A DNA stretch of 64,000 nt from Sphingopyxis sp. (GTDB lineage Bacteria; Pseudomonadota; Alphaproteobacteria; Sphingomonadales; Sphingomonadaceae). A program made the translations under genes and the position numbers. Shown here piece by piece: positions 19,215 through 28,991 of the stretch; positions within the stretch are counted from its first letter, which is position 1; every line of letters begins with the position of its first letter. The notes under the pieces are model-generated. The model saw only the letters and a program-made list of their open reading frames with translations. It was not told the DNA's origin and made no database searches. The stretch covers positions 26,128 to 90,127 of the forward strand of contig NZ_JAOZVW010000004.1 in NCBI RefSeq assembly GCF_025869345.1. Direction: 5' to 3'.

Positions 19215-19598
19215 TCAGGCGGCCGTGCCCGCAGCCCGCTGCGCGGCCCAGGCCGCAACCAGCGGAACGAGCACGCCCAGCGCCATGATCCACCAGCTGT
19301 CCGAAAAATCGGCGGCGCTGTAGAGCGCCGCGCCGATCACCGCGCCCGCGACGACCCAGCCCGGACCGTTGCCGCCCGAAACGCGCATCGCGAGCCACGC
19401 GCCGCCGAAGGTGCCGACGAACCACCCCACGATCAGCGCGATCGTCGAGCCCAGCGGGATCAGGATTTCGCCGGTGTCGACGTCATATTCGGCGGGGGCG
19501 ACCTCGCTGCCCGCATATTGCGACAGCCAGAGCAGGGCGAAGGCGAGGAGAATACCGACCAGAGCGGCGATCACCGATCGCAGGATGCTGCTTTTCAT
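19215..19598 (-). CDS. Small multi-TM membrane protein of unknown function
   Basis: MKSSILRSVIAALVGILLAFALLWL...; four hydrophobic segments; start chosen at 19598. Confidence 0.7.
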   Translation of the reverse strand: MKSSILRSVIAALVGILLAFALLWLSQYAGSEVAPAEYDVDTGEILIPLGSTIALIVGWFVGTFGGAWLAMRVSGGNGPGWVVAGAVIGAALYSAADFSDSWWIMALGVLVPLVAAWAAQRAAGTAA

Positions 19599-19661
19599 TC
19601 CCAAAACCTTTGCCCCAACTCCAAACCTGCCCGCATTTGGCACAGAGTTGCAAAGAACGGG

Positions 19662-20396
19662 TTAAGCGTCCAGCATCACTTTGGGCAGCGCGTGAAAGGC
19701 GGTGCTGTCGAACCCCTCGACCATCATCGCGGCGACGAATTCGCCGACCGCCGCAGGGTCCTTGATGCTGTGCGGATCTTCGCCGGGATAGGCGCGCGCG
19801 CGCATCTGGGTGCGGGTGCCGCCGGGATCGAGGATTGCGGTGCGGACGCCCGAGATATTGCGCATCTCGGCGCCATAGCTGGTCACCAGCGCTTCGAGCG
19901 CGGCCTTCGACGCGGCATAGGCGCCCCAATAGGCGCGCGGGTTGCGCGCGACGCCGCTCGACAGCGCGAGCAGGCGGCCGCTCGCCGCGCGGCGGAGAAG
20001 CGGGTCGAAATTGGCGATCAGCGCCTGCTGCGCGACCAGGTTGAGCGTCAGCAGGCGGTTGAATTCCTTGCCGTCGATCGCCGCGACCGGGGTCAGCGTG
20101 CCGAGCATCGCGGCGTTCAGAGCCAGCATGTCGAGCTTTTTCCAGCGCTCGGCCATGGCGCTGGCGAGGCGGGCGATGCTGTCGCCGTCGGTGAGGTCGA
20201 GCGGCGCGATCGTCGCGCTGCCGCCGGCGTTGTGGATGCGGTCCTCAAGCTCCTCGAGCCCGCCCGCGGTGCGTGCGGTGATCACGACATGCGCGCCGCG
20301 CGCTGCGAGCGCTTCCGCGATCGCTTCGCCAATGCCGCGGCTCGCCCCGGTGACGAGCGCGACCTGGCCCGCCAGTTCTTCAGATTTCATGCTCAT
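19662..20396 (-). CDS. SDR family NAD(P)-dependent oxidoreductase
   Basis: GQVALVTGASRGIGEAIA, LNAA, YWGAYAASKAALEAL. Confidence 0.9.
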   Translation of the reverse strand: MSMKSEELAGQVALVTGASRGIGEAIAEALAARGAHVVITARTAGGLEELEDRIHNAGGSATIAPLDLTDGDSIARLASAMAERWKKLDMLALNAAMLGTLTPVAAIDGKEFNRLLTLNLVAQQALIANFDPLLRRAASGRLLALSSGVARNPRAYWGAYAASKAALEALVTSYGAEMRNISGVRTAILDPGGTRTQMRARAYPGEDPHSIKDPAAVGEFVAAMMVEGFDSTAFHALPKVMLDA

Positions 20397-20400
20397 GTCG

Positions 20401-21858
20401 TCAGACAACCCGCTCGGCAAGCAGCGAAAACTGATCGTCGATGCTGTTTTCGTCGAAATCGGTCAGCGTCGTCGGATAGTCGCCGGTGAAGCAGGCGTCG
20501 CAATATTGCGGGGCGTCGTCGGCGCGCTTCGCTTCGCCGAGCGCGCGATAGAGGCCGTCGATGGTCAGGAAGGACAGGCTGTCGGCGTTGATGAAGTTCG
20601 CCATCTGTCCGACCGTCATCTGCGCCGCGAGCAGTTTCGCGCGCTCGGGCGTGTCGACGCCGTAGAAGCAGCTATGCTGGGTCGGCGGGCTGGCGATGCG
20701 CATATGCACCTCGGCCGCGCCGGCATCGCGCATCATCTGCACGATCTTGAGGCTGGTCGTGCCGCGTACGATCGAATCGTCGATCAGCACGATGCGCTTG
20801 CCCGCGATCAGCGCGCGGTTGGCGTTGTGCTTGAGCTTGACGCCGAGATGGCGGACCTTGTCGCCGGGCTGGATGAAGGTGCGGCCGACATAGTGCGAGC
20901 GGATGATGCCGAGCTCGAAGGGAATGCCCGATTCCTGCGCATAGCCGATCGCCGCGGGGGTGCCCGAATCGGGGACCGGGATGACGAGGTCGGCATCGAC
21001 CGGATTTTCGCGCGCCAGTTCGGCGCCGATCGCCTTGCGCACCGAATAGACGCTCGTCCCGTCGACGATCGAATCGGGGCGCGAGAAATAGACATATTCG
21101 AAGATGCACGGGCGCGCCGCGCGCTCGGCGAAGGGATGGTGCGATGTCAGTTCGCCGTCGCGGATGATCACCAGTTCGCCGGGCTCGACCGACCGCACGA
21201 ACTCGGCCCCGACGACGTCGAGCGCCACCGTCTCGGACGCGAGGATATAGGCGTCGCCCAGCTTGCCGAGAACAAGCGGGCGAATGCCGAGCGGGTCGCG
21301 GCACCCGATCATTCCCTCGGCGGTCAGGCAGATCAGTGAATAGGCGCCTTCGACCTGTTTCAGCGCGTCGATGAAGCGGTCGAGCAGGGTGCGGTAGTTG
21401 GAGGTCGCGACGAGGTGGATGATCACCTCGGTATCGCTGGTAGACTGGAAGATCGAGCCGCGGCGGACGAGGATCTTGCGCAGCGCCGTCGCGTTCGAGA
21501 TATTGCCGTTGTGCGCGACCGCGAAGCCGCCGGTCGCCAGGTCGGCGAACAGGGGCTGGACGTTGCGCAGCGCGGTTTCGCCTGTCGTCGAATAGCGGAC
21601 ATGGCCGATCGACGAGGCGCCCGCGAGCTGGCGCATGATGTCGTCGCGGTCGAAATTCCCCGCGACGTGCCCCATCGCGCGGTGCGTGTGGAACTCCTTG
21701 CCGTCGAAAGCGGTGATCCCCGCGGCTTCCTGCCCGCGGTGCTGTAGGGCGTGCAGCCCGAGCGCGACCACGGCGGCGGCGCTTTCGGCGCCATGGATAC
21801 CAAAGACGCCACACTCCTCGCGGAGTTTGTCGTCATCGAAAGGATGCGTCGTCAGCAT
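20401..21858 (-). CDS. purF: Amidophosphoribosyltransferase
   Basis: REECGVFGIHG N-terminal nucleophile region, RHVRYSTTG-like motif, and PRPP motif RIVLIDDSIVRGTTS. Confidence 0.96.
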   Translation of the reverse strand: MLTTHPFDDDKLREECGVFGIHGAESAAAVVALGLHALQHRGQEAAGITAFDGKEFHTHRAMGHVAGNFDRDDIMRQLAGASSIGHVRYSTTGETALRNVQPLFADLATGGFAVAHNGNISNATALRKILVRRGSIFQSTSDTEVIIHLVATSNYRTLLDRFIDALKQVEGAYSLICLTAEGMIGCRDPLGIRPLVLGKLGDAYILASETVALDVVGAEFVRSVEPGELVIIRDGELTSHHPFAERAARPCIFEYVYFSRPDSIVDGTSVYSVRKAIGAELARENPVDADLVIPVPDSGTPAAIGYAQESGIPFELGIIRSHYVGRTFIQPGDKVRHLGVKLKHNANRALIAGKRIVLIDDSIVRGTTSLKIVQMMRDAGAAEVHMRIASPPTQHSCFYGVDTPERAKLLAAQMTVGQMANFINADSLSFLTIDGLYRALGEAKRADDAPQYCDACFTGDYPTTLTDFDENSIDDQFSLLAERVV

Positions 21859-22004
21859 GTCGATCCAGGGGCAGGGGGCGGTGACTGCCGCGCATATAGG
21901 AGCGGTTGTTCCAAATGTCGCCCCCCATCTTCACACTATTGTCATCGAACGCCGCCGCCGGTGGCAACGCCAGTTGGTTTTGGAAGAATCCATTGTCCTT
22001 TTTT

Positions 22005-22080
22005 CGTCACCCCGGACTTGATCCGGGGTCCCGCTTGTCGACGTCGCGGAGCGGGACTCCGGATCAAGTCCGGGGTGACG
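22005..22080. repeat. Dispersed palindrome G (family 3: CGTCACCCCGGACTTGATCCGGGG)
   Basis: Approximately 31-bp arms cgtcaccccggacttgatccggggtcccgct / agcgggactccggatcaagtccggggtgacg. Confidence 0.85.
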
Positions 22081-22160
22081 GGAAGAGATGGAAAAGCAGT
22101 GCCGCCTTCATCGCTGCGGTGGGGTGACAGCGGCCCCGGTCCTGCTCTAAAGCGCTGCAC

Positions 22161-22535
22161 ATGGACCCGACCAGCGATGAAACCGACCGCTTCCTGCCGC
22201 GCTTCGACGCCGCGGGCCTCGTCACCGCGATCGTCACCGATGCGGAGACCGGCACGCTGCTGATGGTCGCGCATATGAACGCCGATGCGATCCGGCTGAC
22301 GCAGCAGACCGGCGCGGCGCATTTCTGGTCGCGCTCGCGCCGCTCGCTGTGGCGCAAGGGCGAGACGTCGGGCAATGAACTGACGCTCGTCGAGATGCGC
22401 GTCGATTGCGACCAGGACGCGCTGCTGCTGCGCGTCCGGCCGGCGGGGCCAGCGTGCCACACCGGGCGCCGCTCGTGCTTCTATCGCCGGGTCGAGAACG
22501 ATGGATCGCTGACGTTCCTGGGCGACGATGCCTGA
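22161..22535 (+). CDS. hisI: Phosphoribosyl-AMP cyclohydrolase
   Basis: [55 protein letters not shown]. Confidence 0.95.
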   Translation: MDPTSDETDRFLPRFDAAGLVTAIVTDAETGTLLMVAHMNADAIRLTQQTGAAHFWSRSRRSLWRKGETSGNELTLVEMRVDCDQDALLLRVRPAGPACHTGRRSCFYRRVENDGSLTFLGDDA

Positions 22536-23067
22536 TCGCGGCGCTCTCTGGTTGATCCTGCCGCTTCTGCTCGCCGGCTGCGACCGGGGGGCGCCCGATC
22601 GCGCGGGCAGCGAAATCGACGCGGGCAATCCGCTCGAAATCGCGGCGCGCGAGCGCGGGGTCGTTCGCCCCGACACGGCGACGCCCACCGGCGTGTTCGA
22701 GCGGAGCCATGAGCTGGGGCGCGACGCGATGTGCGCGGTCCCCGATGGGGCAGGGCGCTGGCGCTTCGCGGTCACCGCGGCGTTCGGCCCCGGCCTGCGC
22801 TGCACCGCGCGCGGCACGATGACGAGCGAGCGCGACGGCTGGCGGATGCGCTTCGCCGGTGTCGAGGGCTGCGACATGTTGGTGCGCGAGGAGGAGGACG
22901 AGCTTCGCCTGCCCGGAAAGCTGCCGTCGCAATGCGACAGCCTGTGCCCCGCGCGCGCGTCGCTCGCCGGGCTCGACCTGCCGCGCGCGAGCTGGTCCGA
23001 AGAGGATGCGAAACGCTTGCGTATCAGCGACGGGCGCGGCAATATCATCGGGCTTTGCGGGGATTGA
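22528..23067 (+). CDS. Putative lipoprotein of unknown function
   Basis: N-terminal [10 protein letters not shown] lipobox; 8-bp overlap with hisI. Confidence 0.65.
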   Translation: MPDRGALWLILPLLLAGCDRGAPDRAGSEIDAGNPLEIAARERGVVRPDTATPTGVFERSHELGRDAMCAVPDGAGRWRFAVTAAFGPGLRCTARGTMTSERDGWRMRFAGVEGCDMLVREEEDELRLPGKLPSQCDSLCPARASLAGLDLPRASWSEEDAKRLRISDGRGNIIGLCGD

Positions 23068-23132
23068 TGTTGCAGGCTCCCCACCGCTCGGCCAGCCTTG
23101 ACGTTCACGTCAACGGAAACTATCCTCGCCGC

Positions 23133-23564
23133 ATGACCGAAGAATACGGCCACGCCCATATCGATACGCCCGATCACCTCGGCCGCGACCAGTTCAGTAT
23201 CACCGATCTGTCGACCGAATTCGGTGTCACCGCGCGCGCTCTGCGCTTTTACGAGGACGAAGGGCTGATCAGCCCTTCGCGCCGCGGCTTGTCGCGCATC
23301 TATTCGAAGCGCGACCGCGCGCGGCTCGCCTGGATATTGCGCGCGAAGCGCACCGGCTTCAGCCTGGCCGACATTCGCGAGATGATTGATCTCTACGACG
23401 TCGGCGACGGGCGCAAGACCCAGCGCCAGGTGACGATCGAAAAATGCGAGCAGCGCATTGCGCTGTTGCAGCGCCAGCGCGACGATATCGATAGTGCCGT
23501 CGATGAACTGACACGGTTCATCGATACGGTCAAAAAGGTCGAGGCGGGCCGAAAAGTGCGCTGA
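23133..23564 (+). CDS. MerR family transcriptional regulator
   Basis: FSITDLSTEFGVTARALRFYEDEGLISPSRRGLSRIYSKRDRARLAWIL. Confidence 0.92.
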   Translation: MTEEYGHAHIDTPDHLGRDQFSITDLSTEFGVTARALRFYEDEGLISPSRRGLSRIYSKRDRARLAWILRAKRTGFSLADIREMIDLYDVGDGRKTQRQVTIEKCEQRIALLQRQRDDIDSAVDELTRFIDTVKKVEAGRKVR

Positions 23565-23628
23565 GCTTCGGCTCCTGGCCTCCCCGGGCGAGATGTTTGC
23601 CAACCCGTGATTTTCAGAAAGACGAGTC

Positions 23629-25431
23629 ATGCCCGTTTACCGCGCCCCCGTTCAAGATACGCTGTTCCTGCTCAACGACGTGCTCGGCATCGATCGCTAT
23701 GCGGCCCTGCCGGGGTTCGCCAACGCATCGCCCGACATGGTCGAGGCGGTGCTGACCGAAGCGGCCAAATTCTGCGAGGAAGTGCTGTTCCCGATCAACT
23801 ATTCGGGCGATCAGCAGGGCTGCACCCGCCACGACGACGGATCGGTGACGACGCCCGACGGGTTCATGGAGGCCTATAAGGCCTATTGCGAGGCCGGCTG
23901 GACGCTGCTGACCCAGCCCGAGGAATTCGGCGGGCAGGGCCTGCCGCACGTCGTCGGCTTTCCGGTCGAGGAATATCGCATGGCCGCGAACCAGGCCTTC
24001 GCCATGTATCCGGGGCTGACGCAGGCCGCGGTCGCCGCGATCCTCGTCAAGGGGTCGGAGGAGCAGAAGGCGACCTATGCGCCGCGGATGATCTCCGGCG
24101 AATGGGGCGGGACGATGAACCTGACCGAGCCGCATTGCGGCACCGACCTCGGCCTCATCCGCACCCGCGCGGTGCCGAACGGCGACGGCAGCCACGCGAT
24201 CACCGGCACCAAGATCTTCATCTCGTCGGGCGAACACGACCTCACCGACAACATCATCCACCTCGTCCTCGCCAAGACCCCCGACGCGCCCGACAGCGTC
24301 AAGGGCATCTCGCTGTTCATCGTGCCCAAGTTCCTCGTGAACGAAGACGGGTCGCTCGGCGAGCGCAACACGCTGTCGTGCGGATCGATCGAGCACAAGA
24401 TGGGCATCCACGCCAACGCGACCTGCGTGATGAATTATGACGGCGCGAAAGGCTGGATGGTTGGCGAGGAGAATAAGGGCCTCGCCGCGATGTTCGTGAT
24501 GATGAACGCCGCGCGCCTCGGCGTCGGCATCCAGGGGCTGGGACAGGCCGACATCGCGTTCCAGAACGCGGTGCAATATGCGCAGGACCGCCGTCAGGGC
24601 CGCGCGCTCACCGGCCCCGCCGACCCGCAGGAAAAGGCCGATCCGTTGTTCGTCCACCCCGACGTGCGCCGGATGCTGATGGACGGCAAGGCGGTGGTCG
24701 AGGGGCTGCGTGCGCTCTGCCTGTGGGGCGCGCTGCAGGTCGATCTCGCCCATGCCGCCGAAAGCGAGGAGGAACGCCAGCAGGCCGACGACCTCGTCAG
24801 CCTTCTCACCCCCGTCATCAAGGGCTACGGCACCGACAAGGGGTTCGAGGTCGCGGTGAACGCGCAGCAGGTGTTTGGCGGCCACGGCTACATCGAGGAA
24901 CAGGGCATGAGCCAATATGTCCGCGATGCCCGCATCACCATGATCTACGAAGGCGCGAACGGGGTGCAGGCGATGGACCTCGTCGGGCGCAAGCTGGCGC
25001 AGAACGGCGGCCGTGCGATCCAGGCCCTCTTCGCGATCGTCGACGCCGAATGCGCCGCCGCGAAGGACAAGCCCGCCTTCGCCGATTTTGCGGGACGCCT
25101 CGAAAAGGCGAACGGCGAGCTCAAGGCCGCGACGATGTGGTTCATGGCGAACGGCATGGCCAACCCGAACAATGTCGGCGCGGGCGCGCATCATTATATG
25201 CACATCACCGGCATCGTCGCGCTCGGCCTGATGTGGCTCCGCATGGCTGAAGCGGCGCAGAAGGCGCTCGACGAAGGCCGCGGCAGCAAGGAGTTTCTCG
25301 AGGCGAAAATCGTCACCGCGCGCCACTTCGGCGAACGCTTCATCCCCGACGCCGGCGCGCTGCGCCGCAAGATCGAGGCGGGCAGCGAGGCGATGATGGC
25401 GCTGACCCCGGAGCAATTCTTCGGCGCTTGA
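23629..25431 (+). CDS. Acyl-CoA dehydrogenase (600-aa FadE-like, extended C-terminal domain)
   Basis: MNLTEPHCGTDLGLIRTRA, KIFISSGEHDL, NAQQVFGGHGYIEEQGMSQYVRDARI. Confidence 0.93.
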   Translation: MPVYRAPVQDTLFLLNDVLGIDRYAALPGFANASPDMVEAVLTEAAKFCEEVLFPINYSGDQQGCTRHDDGSVTTPDGFMEAYKAYCEAGWTLLTQPEEFGGQGLPHVVGFPVEEYRMAANQAFAMYPGLTQAAVAAILVKGSEEQKATYAPRMISGEWGGTMNLTEPHCGTDLGLIRTRAVPNGDGSHAITGTKIFISSGEHDLTDNIIHLVLAKTPDAPDSVKGISLFIVPKFLVNEDGSLGERNTLSCGSIEHKMGIHANATCVMNYDGAKGWMVGEENKGLAAMFVMMNAARLGVGIQGLGQADIAFQNAVQYAQDRRQGRALTGPADPQEKADPLFVHPDVRRMLMDGKAVVEGLRALCLWGALQVDLAHAAESEEERQQADDLVSLLTPVIKGYGTDKGFEVAVNAQQVFGGHGYIEEQGMSQYVRDARITMIYEGANGVQAMDLVGRKLAQNGGRAIQALFAIVDAECAAAKDKPAFADFAGRLEKANGELKAATMWFMANGMANPNNVGAGAHHYMHITGIVALGLMWLRMAEAAQKALDEGRGSKEFLEAKIVTARHFGERFIPDAGALRRKIEAGSEAMMALTPEQFFGA

Positions 25432-25470
25432 CGAAAAGAGGGGCGGAGATTCCGAGCGCCATCCTGCCTA

Positions 25471-25580
25471 CCTGTTCCCCCGCGAAGGCGGGGGGCCATC
25501 TCCTACGCTGTCGTTTTTAGCACCGCGCGCTGAATCTCGAGAGGGCTGGAGATGGGCCCCCGCCTTCGCGGGGGAACAGG
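25471..25580. repeat. REP-doublet-like palindrome B (family 1)
   Basis: 33-bp arms cctgttcccccgcgaaggcggggggccatctcc / ggagatgggcccccgccttcgcgggggaacagg, one mismatch. Confidence 0.87.
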
Positions 25581-25646
25581 GTGGGCTCGGAACCGCAAAA
25601 ATGCCGAAAGCGCTTGCAACCATCGCCGCCACGGTGCGTGCTGGCG

Positions 25647-27134
25647 ATGATGGGGAGCGAATTGACACCGATCGTCGTCGAGGGCCGCAACTGCTGGCGC
25701 ATCGAGCGCGCCGACAAGGTGCGGATGATCGTCGATGCCGCCGATTATTATGCGCTGCTCGAACGGCTGATGGCCAACGCGAAGGAACGCATCCTGCTCA
25801 TCGGCTGGGATTTCGATCCGCGCATTGCGCTAAAGCCCGACAGCCAGGGGCAGGGTGAACCGCTCGGCGACTATCTGCTCCGCCTCGCGAAGAACTGCCC
25901 CGATCGCGACATCGACATCCTGCGCTGGAATTTCGGCGGGCTCAAACAGTTCGCGATGCCGCGCATCGTCTCGATGGTGCTGCGCTGGAAGATCACGCGC
26001 TCGATCAGCTTCCGCCTCGACAGCGCGCATCCGGTTGGGTGCAGCCATCATCAGAAGGTCGCGGTGTTCGACGATCACCTCGCGGTCTGCGGCGGCATCG
26101 ACGTCGGCGCGCGCCGCTGGGACACGCGCGGGCACAAGGACGGCGACCCGCATCGCACCGCGCCCGATGGCAAGCCCTATATGCCGTGGCACGACAGCAC
26201 GATGATCCTCGCCGGGCCGGTCGGCACCGCGCTCGCCGACCTTGGCAACGAGCGCTGGCAGCGCGCGACGAAGAAGCCGCTGCGCGAGTTGAACGGCAAG
26301 GGCGAGAATTGGCCGGACGATCTCGATCCGGATTTCGAGGGCGTCGACGTCGCCATTTCGCGTACACGCGCCGAATATGACGGCCATCCCGAAATCCGCG
26401 AGATCGAGCGTCTCTATCTCGACATGATCGCCGCCGCGAAGCGCTTCGTCTATTTCGAGAATCAATATTTCACCTGCGGCAAGATCGCCGCCGCCATCGC
26501 CGAGCGGCTGGATGAGGACGATCCGCCCGAATTCGTGATGGTGATGCCTCAGCAGGCCGACGGCTGGCTCGAACAGATGGCGATGGACGCGGCGCGCGTG
26601 CAACTCGTCCGCGCGGTCGCCAAGGCGAAGCATGGCGACCGGCTGAAAGTCTATTATCCGCGCACGCACGACGGCGAGGCCATCTATGTCCACGCCAAGA
26701 CCGCGATCGTCGACGACCGGATGCTGCGCGTCGGGTCGGCGAACATGAACAACCGCTCGATGGGGCTCGACAGCGAGTGCGACGTGACGATCGACACCGC
26801 ACTGCCCGCGAACCATGGCGTCGAACCCGTCATCCGGCGCCTGCGCGAGTCCTTGATCGCCGAGCATCTGGACGCCGACCCCGCGGAGGTCGCGCGCCGT
26901 TTCGACGCCGCGGGATCGCTGATCGAGACGATCGAGGCGCTGCGCGGCGCCGGCCGCTCGCTCGAATTGCTCGACCTCGTCCCGCCGGGGCCGCTCGACG
27001 AGTTCATCGCCGATAACGAACTGCTCGATCCGACGAGTCCCGATGCGATGTTCGAAGGAATCGCCGAGCGCGGGCTGAAGAAAAGCTGGCACCGCGGCAA
27101 GGCGTGGATGAAGCGGCATCGGCCTTTTCGGTGA
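25647..27134 (+). CDS. Phospholipase D-family protein (two HKD motifs)
   Basis: SHHQKVAVFDDHLAVCGG and VHAKTAIVDDRMLRVGSANMNNRS. Confidence 0.92.
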   Translation: MMGSELTPIVVEGRNCWRIERADKVRMIVDAADYYALLERLMANAKERILLIGWDFDPRIALKPDSQGQGEPLGDYLLRLAKNCPDRDIDILRWNFGGLKQFAMPRIVSMVLRWKITRSISFRLDSAHPVGCSHHQKVAVFDDHLAVCGGIDVGARRWDTRGHKDGDPHRTAPDGKPYMPWHDSTMILAGPVGTALADLGNERWQRATKKPLRELNGKGENWPDDLDPDFEGVDVAISRTRAEYDGHPEIREIERLYLDMIAAAKRFVYFENQYFTCGKIAAAIAERLDEDDPPEFVMVMPQQADGWLEQMAMDAARVQLVRAVAKAKHGDRLKVYYPRTHDGEAIYVHAKTAIVDDRMLRVGSANMNNRSMGLDSECDVTIDTALPANHGVEPVIRRLRESLIAEHLDADPAEVARRFDAAGSLIETIEALRGAGRSLELLDLVPPGPLDEFIADNELLDPTSPDAMFEGIAERGLKKSWHRGKAWMKRHRPFR

Positions 27135-27138
27135 ACCC

Positions 27139-27214
27139 CGTCATTGCGAGCGAAGCGAAGCAATCCAGGGCGTAACAAGCCGCCCTGGATTGCTTCGCTT
27201 CGCTCGCAATGACG
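27139..27214. repeat. Dispersed palindrome E (family 2: CGTCATTGCGAGCGAAGCGAAGCAATCCAG)
   Basis: Perfect 34-bp inverted arms (27139-27172 and 27181-27214) with an 8-nt loop taacaagc, between convergent genes. Confidence 0.95.
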
Positions 27215-27226
27215 AAGGGGCGGGCG

Positions 27227-28078
27227 CTAATCCGCCAGCGACAGGATATGCTGCGCCTGCTTGAGGTGCGGCGCGTCCACCATCTTGCCGTCGACCTGCA
27301 GCACGCCGACCCCCGGATTGGCCGCGAAGGCATCGACGATCGCCTGCGCGCGCGCGACCTCGTCGGCCGAAGGCGTGAAGGCCGCGTTGATCGGTCTGAT
27401 CTGCGAGGGATGGATCGCCATCATGCCGGTGAAGCCGTCGCGCCGCGCCCGCGCGGCATAGGCGGCGAGCCCCGCTTCGTCCTTGATCGCCGGGAAGACG
27501 GTGTCGATCGCCGCGACCCCCGCGCCATGCGCTGCGAACAGCGTCAGCGCACGCGCGACTTCATAGGGCGAGGTGTAGCTGCCGTCCTCGTTCCGGCTGG
27601 TGGTCGCCCCGATCGCGGCGGGCAGGTCCTCGGCGCCCCAGGTCAGCCCGACGAGCCGTTCCTTCGCCTCGCGATAGCTGCCGAGCGTGAAGACCGCCGC
27701 GGGCGTTTCGGTTGCGATCGGCAGGATCGGCGGCAGCGAGGCATCGCGCGCGGATTCGCTGCGCAGGATCGTGTCGAGCTGCTGGATGCTCGGCGCGCCC
27801 TCGGCCTTGGGAAGCATGATCGCGTCGGGCCGCGCGGCGGCGATCGCCGCGACGTCGGCCGCGGTCATATGCCCGTCGAGCGGATTGACGCGCACGAGCG
27901 TGATCACCTCGCGTTCGCCCGCCAGATAGTCGGCGATCGCGGCGCGCGCGACCTCCTTGTTCGCAAGCGAAACCGAATCCTCAAGGTCGAGGATGATCGC
28001 ATCGGCGCCCGACGCGGCCGCCTTGGCGAAGCGTTCGGGGCGGTCGCCGGGGACGAAGAGCAGGGAGCGGAGGCGCAT
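27227..28078 (-). CDS. HpcH/HpaI aldolase / citrate lyase family CoA-ester lyase
   Basis: RLRSLLFVPGDRPERFAKAAASGADAIILDLEDSV, LVRVNPLDGHMTAADVAAI, GMMAIHPSQI. Confidence 0.9.
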   Translation of the reverse strand: MRLRSLLFVPGDRPERFAKAAASGADAIILDLEDSVSLANKEVARAAIADYLAGEREVITLVRVNPLDGHMTAADVAAIAAARPDAIMLPKAEGAPSIQQLDTILRSESARDASLPPILPIATETPAAVFTLGSYREAKERLVGLTWGAEDLPAAIGATTSRNEDGSYTSPYEVARALTLFAAHGAGVAAIDTVFPAIKDEAGLAAYAARARRDGFTGMMAIHPSQIRPINAAFTPSADEVARAQAIVDAFAANPGVGVLQVDGKMVDAPHLKQAQHILSLAD

Positions 28079-28530
28079 CAGGCGTCCTTCTTCTTGATCA
28101 GCGCCGAGCGTTCACACTGGCAGACGGTCTCATCGCGCTGGTTGATACAGCGATGCAGGAAAGTGACGATACCCGCATTCGGCCGCGATTTCGATTCCTT
28201 GAGGCCGATCACCTCGCTCGTCGCGCGCAGCGTGTCGCCGAGGAACACCGGCTTCGGCATCACCAGCTTGTCGTAGCCGAGATTGGCGACGAGCGTGCCG
28301 AGCGTCGTGTCGCCGACCGACAGCCCGACCATCAGGCTGAAGGTGAAGGTGCCGTTGACGAGAATCTGCCCGAACTCCGACGCCTTCGCCGCCTCGATGT
28401 CGAGGTGCAGCGGCTGCGGATTGTGGGTCATCGTCGTGAACAGCAGATTGTCGGTCTCGGTCACCGTGCGCCGGATATCGTGCGCCAGTGTGTCGCCGAT
28501 AGCCCATTCATCGAAAAACCTGCCTGCCAT
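28078..28530 (-). CDS. MaoC family (R)-specific hydratase/dehydratase
   Basis: [44 protein letters not shown]...[13 protein letters not shown]. Confidence 0.88.
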   Translation of the reverse strand: MAGRFFDEWAIGDTLAHDIRRTVTETDNLLFTTMTHNPQPLHLDIEAAKASEFGQILVNGTFTFSLMVGLSVGDTTLGTLVANLGYDKLVMPKPVFLGDTLRATSEVIGLKESKSRPNAGIVTFLHRCINQRDETVCQCERSALIKKKDA

Positions 28531-28532
28531 CG

Positions 28533-28991
28533 TCAGTCCCTCAAATGCAATTTCATGCCGACATGGCTCTGTACGAAGCCGAGCCGGGCATAGAAGCGGT
28601 GCGCCGCGGTGCGTGTAGACGACGACGTCAATTGGACAAGCTTGCAGTCGCGCGCGCGGCACTGGTCGACCGCCCACAGGATCATCTGCTCGCCCAGTCT
28701 CTGTCCGCGCAGGTCGGCGACGATGCGCACCGCCTCGATCAGTCCGCGCCAGCTTCCGATAAAGGAAAGCCCCGGCAGGAAGCTGAGTTGCATCGTCCCG
28801 ACGACGCGGCCGTCGAGCTCCGCCGCGATCAGGCGCTGGTTCGGGTCGGCGTCGATCGCCTCGAACGCGGCGAGGTAACGCGGGTCCGATGGGTCGGCCT
28901 CGCGGCCCGGCGGGATCACATCCTCGGCGAGCATCGCGAGGATCGCGGGAAGGTCGGCCTTCGTTGCGTCGCGGAGGATCAGGCCGCTCAT
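28533..28991 (-). CDS. GNAT family N-acetyltransferase
   Basis: [15 protein letters not shown]..., [25 protein letters not shown] acetyl-CoA binding motif. Confidence 0.88.
   Translation of the reverse strand: MSGLILRDATKADLPAILAMLAEDVIPPGREADPSDPRYLAAFEAIDADPNQRLIAAELDGRVVGTMQLSFLPGLSFIGSWRGLIEAVRIVADLRGQRLGEQMILWAVDQCRARDCKLVQLTSSSTRTAAHRFYARLGFVQSHVGMKLHLRD

Noticed and set aside
21942-23630. 562-aa minus-strand ORF spanning hisI, the lipoprotein and merR
   Set aside because: Crosses several well-supported plus-strand genes and a repeat element; shadow ORF.
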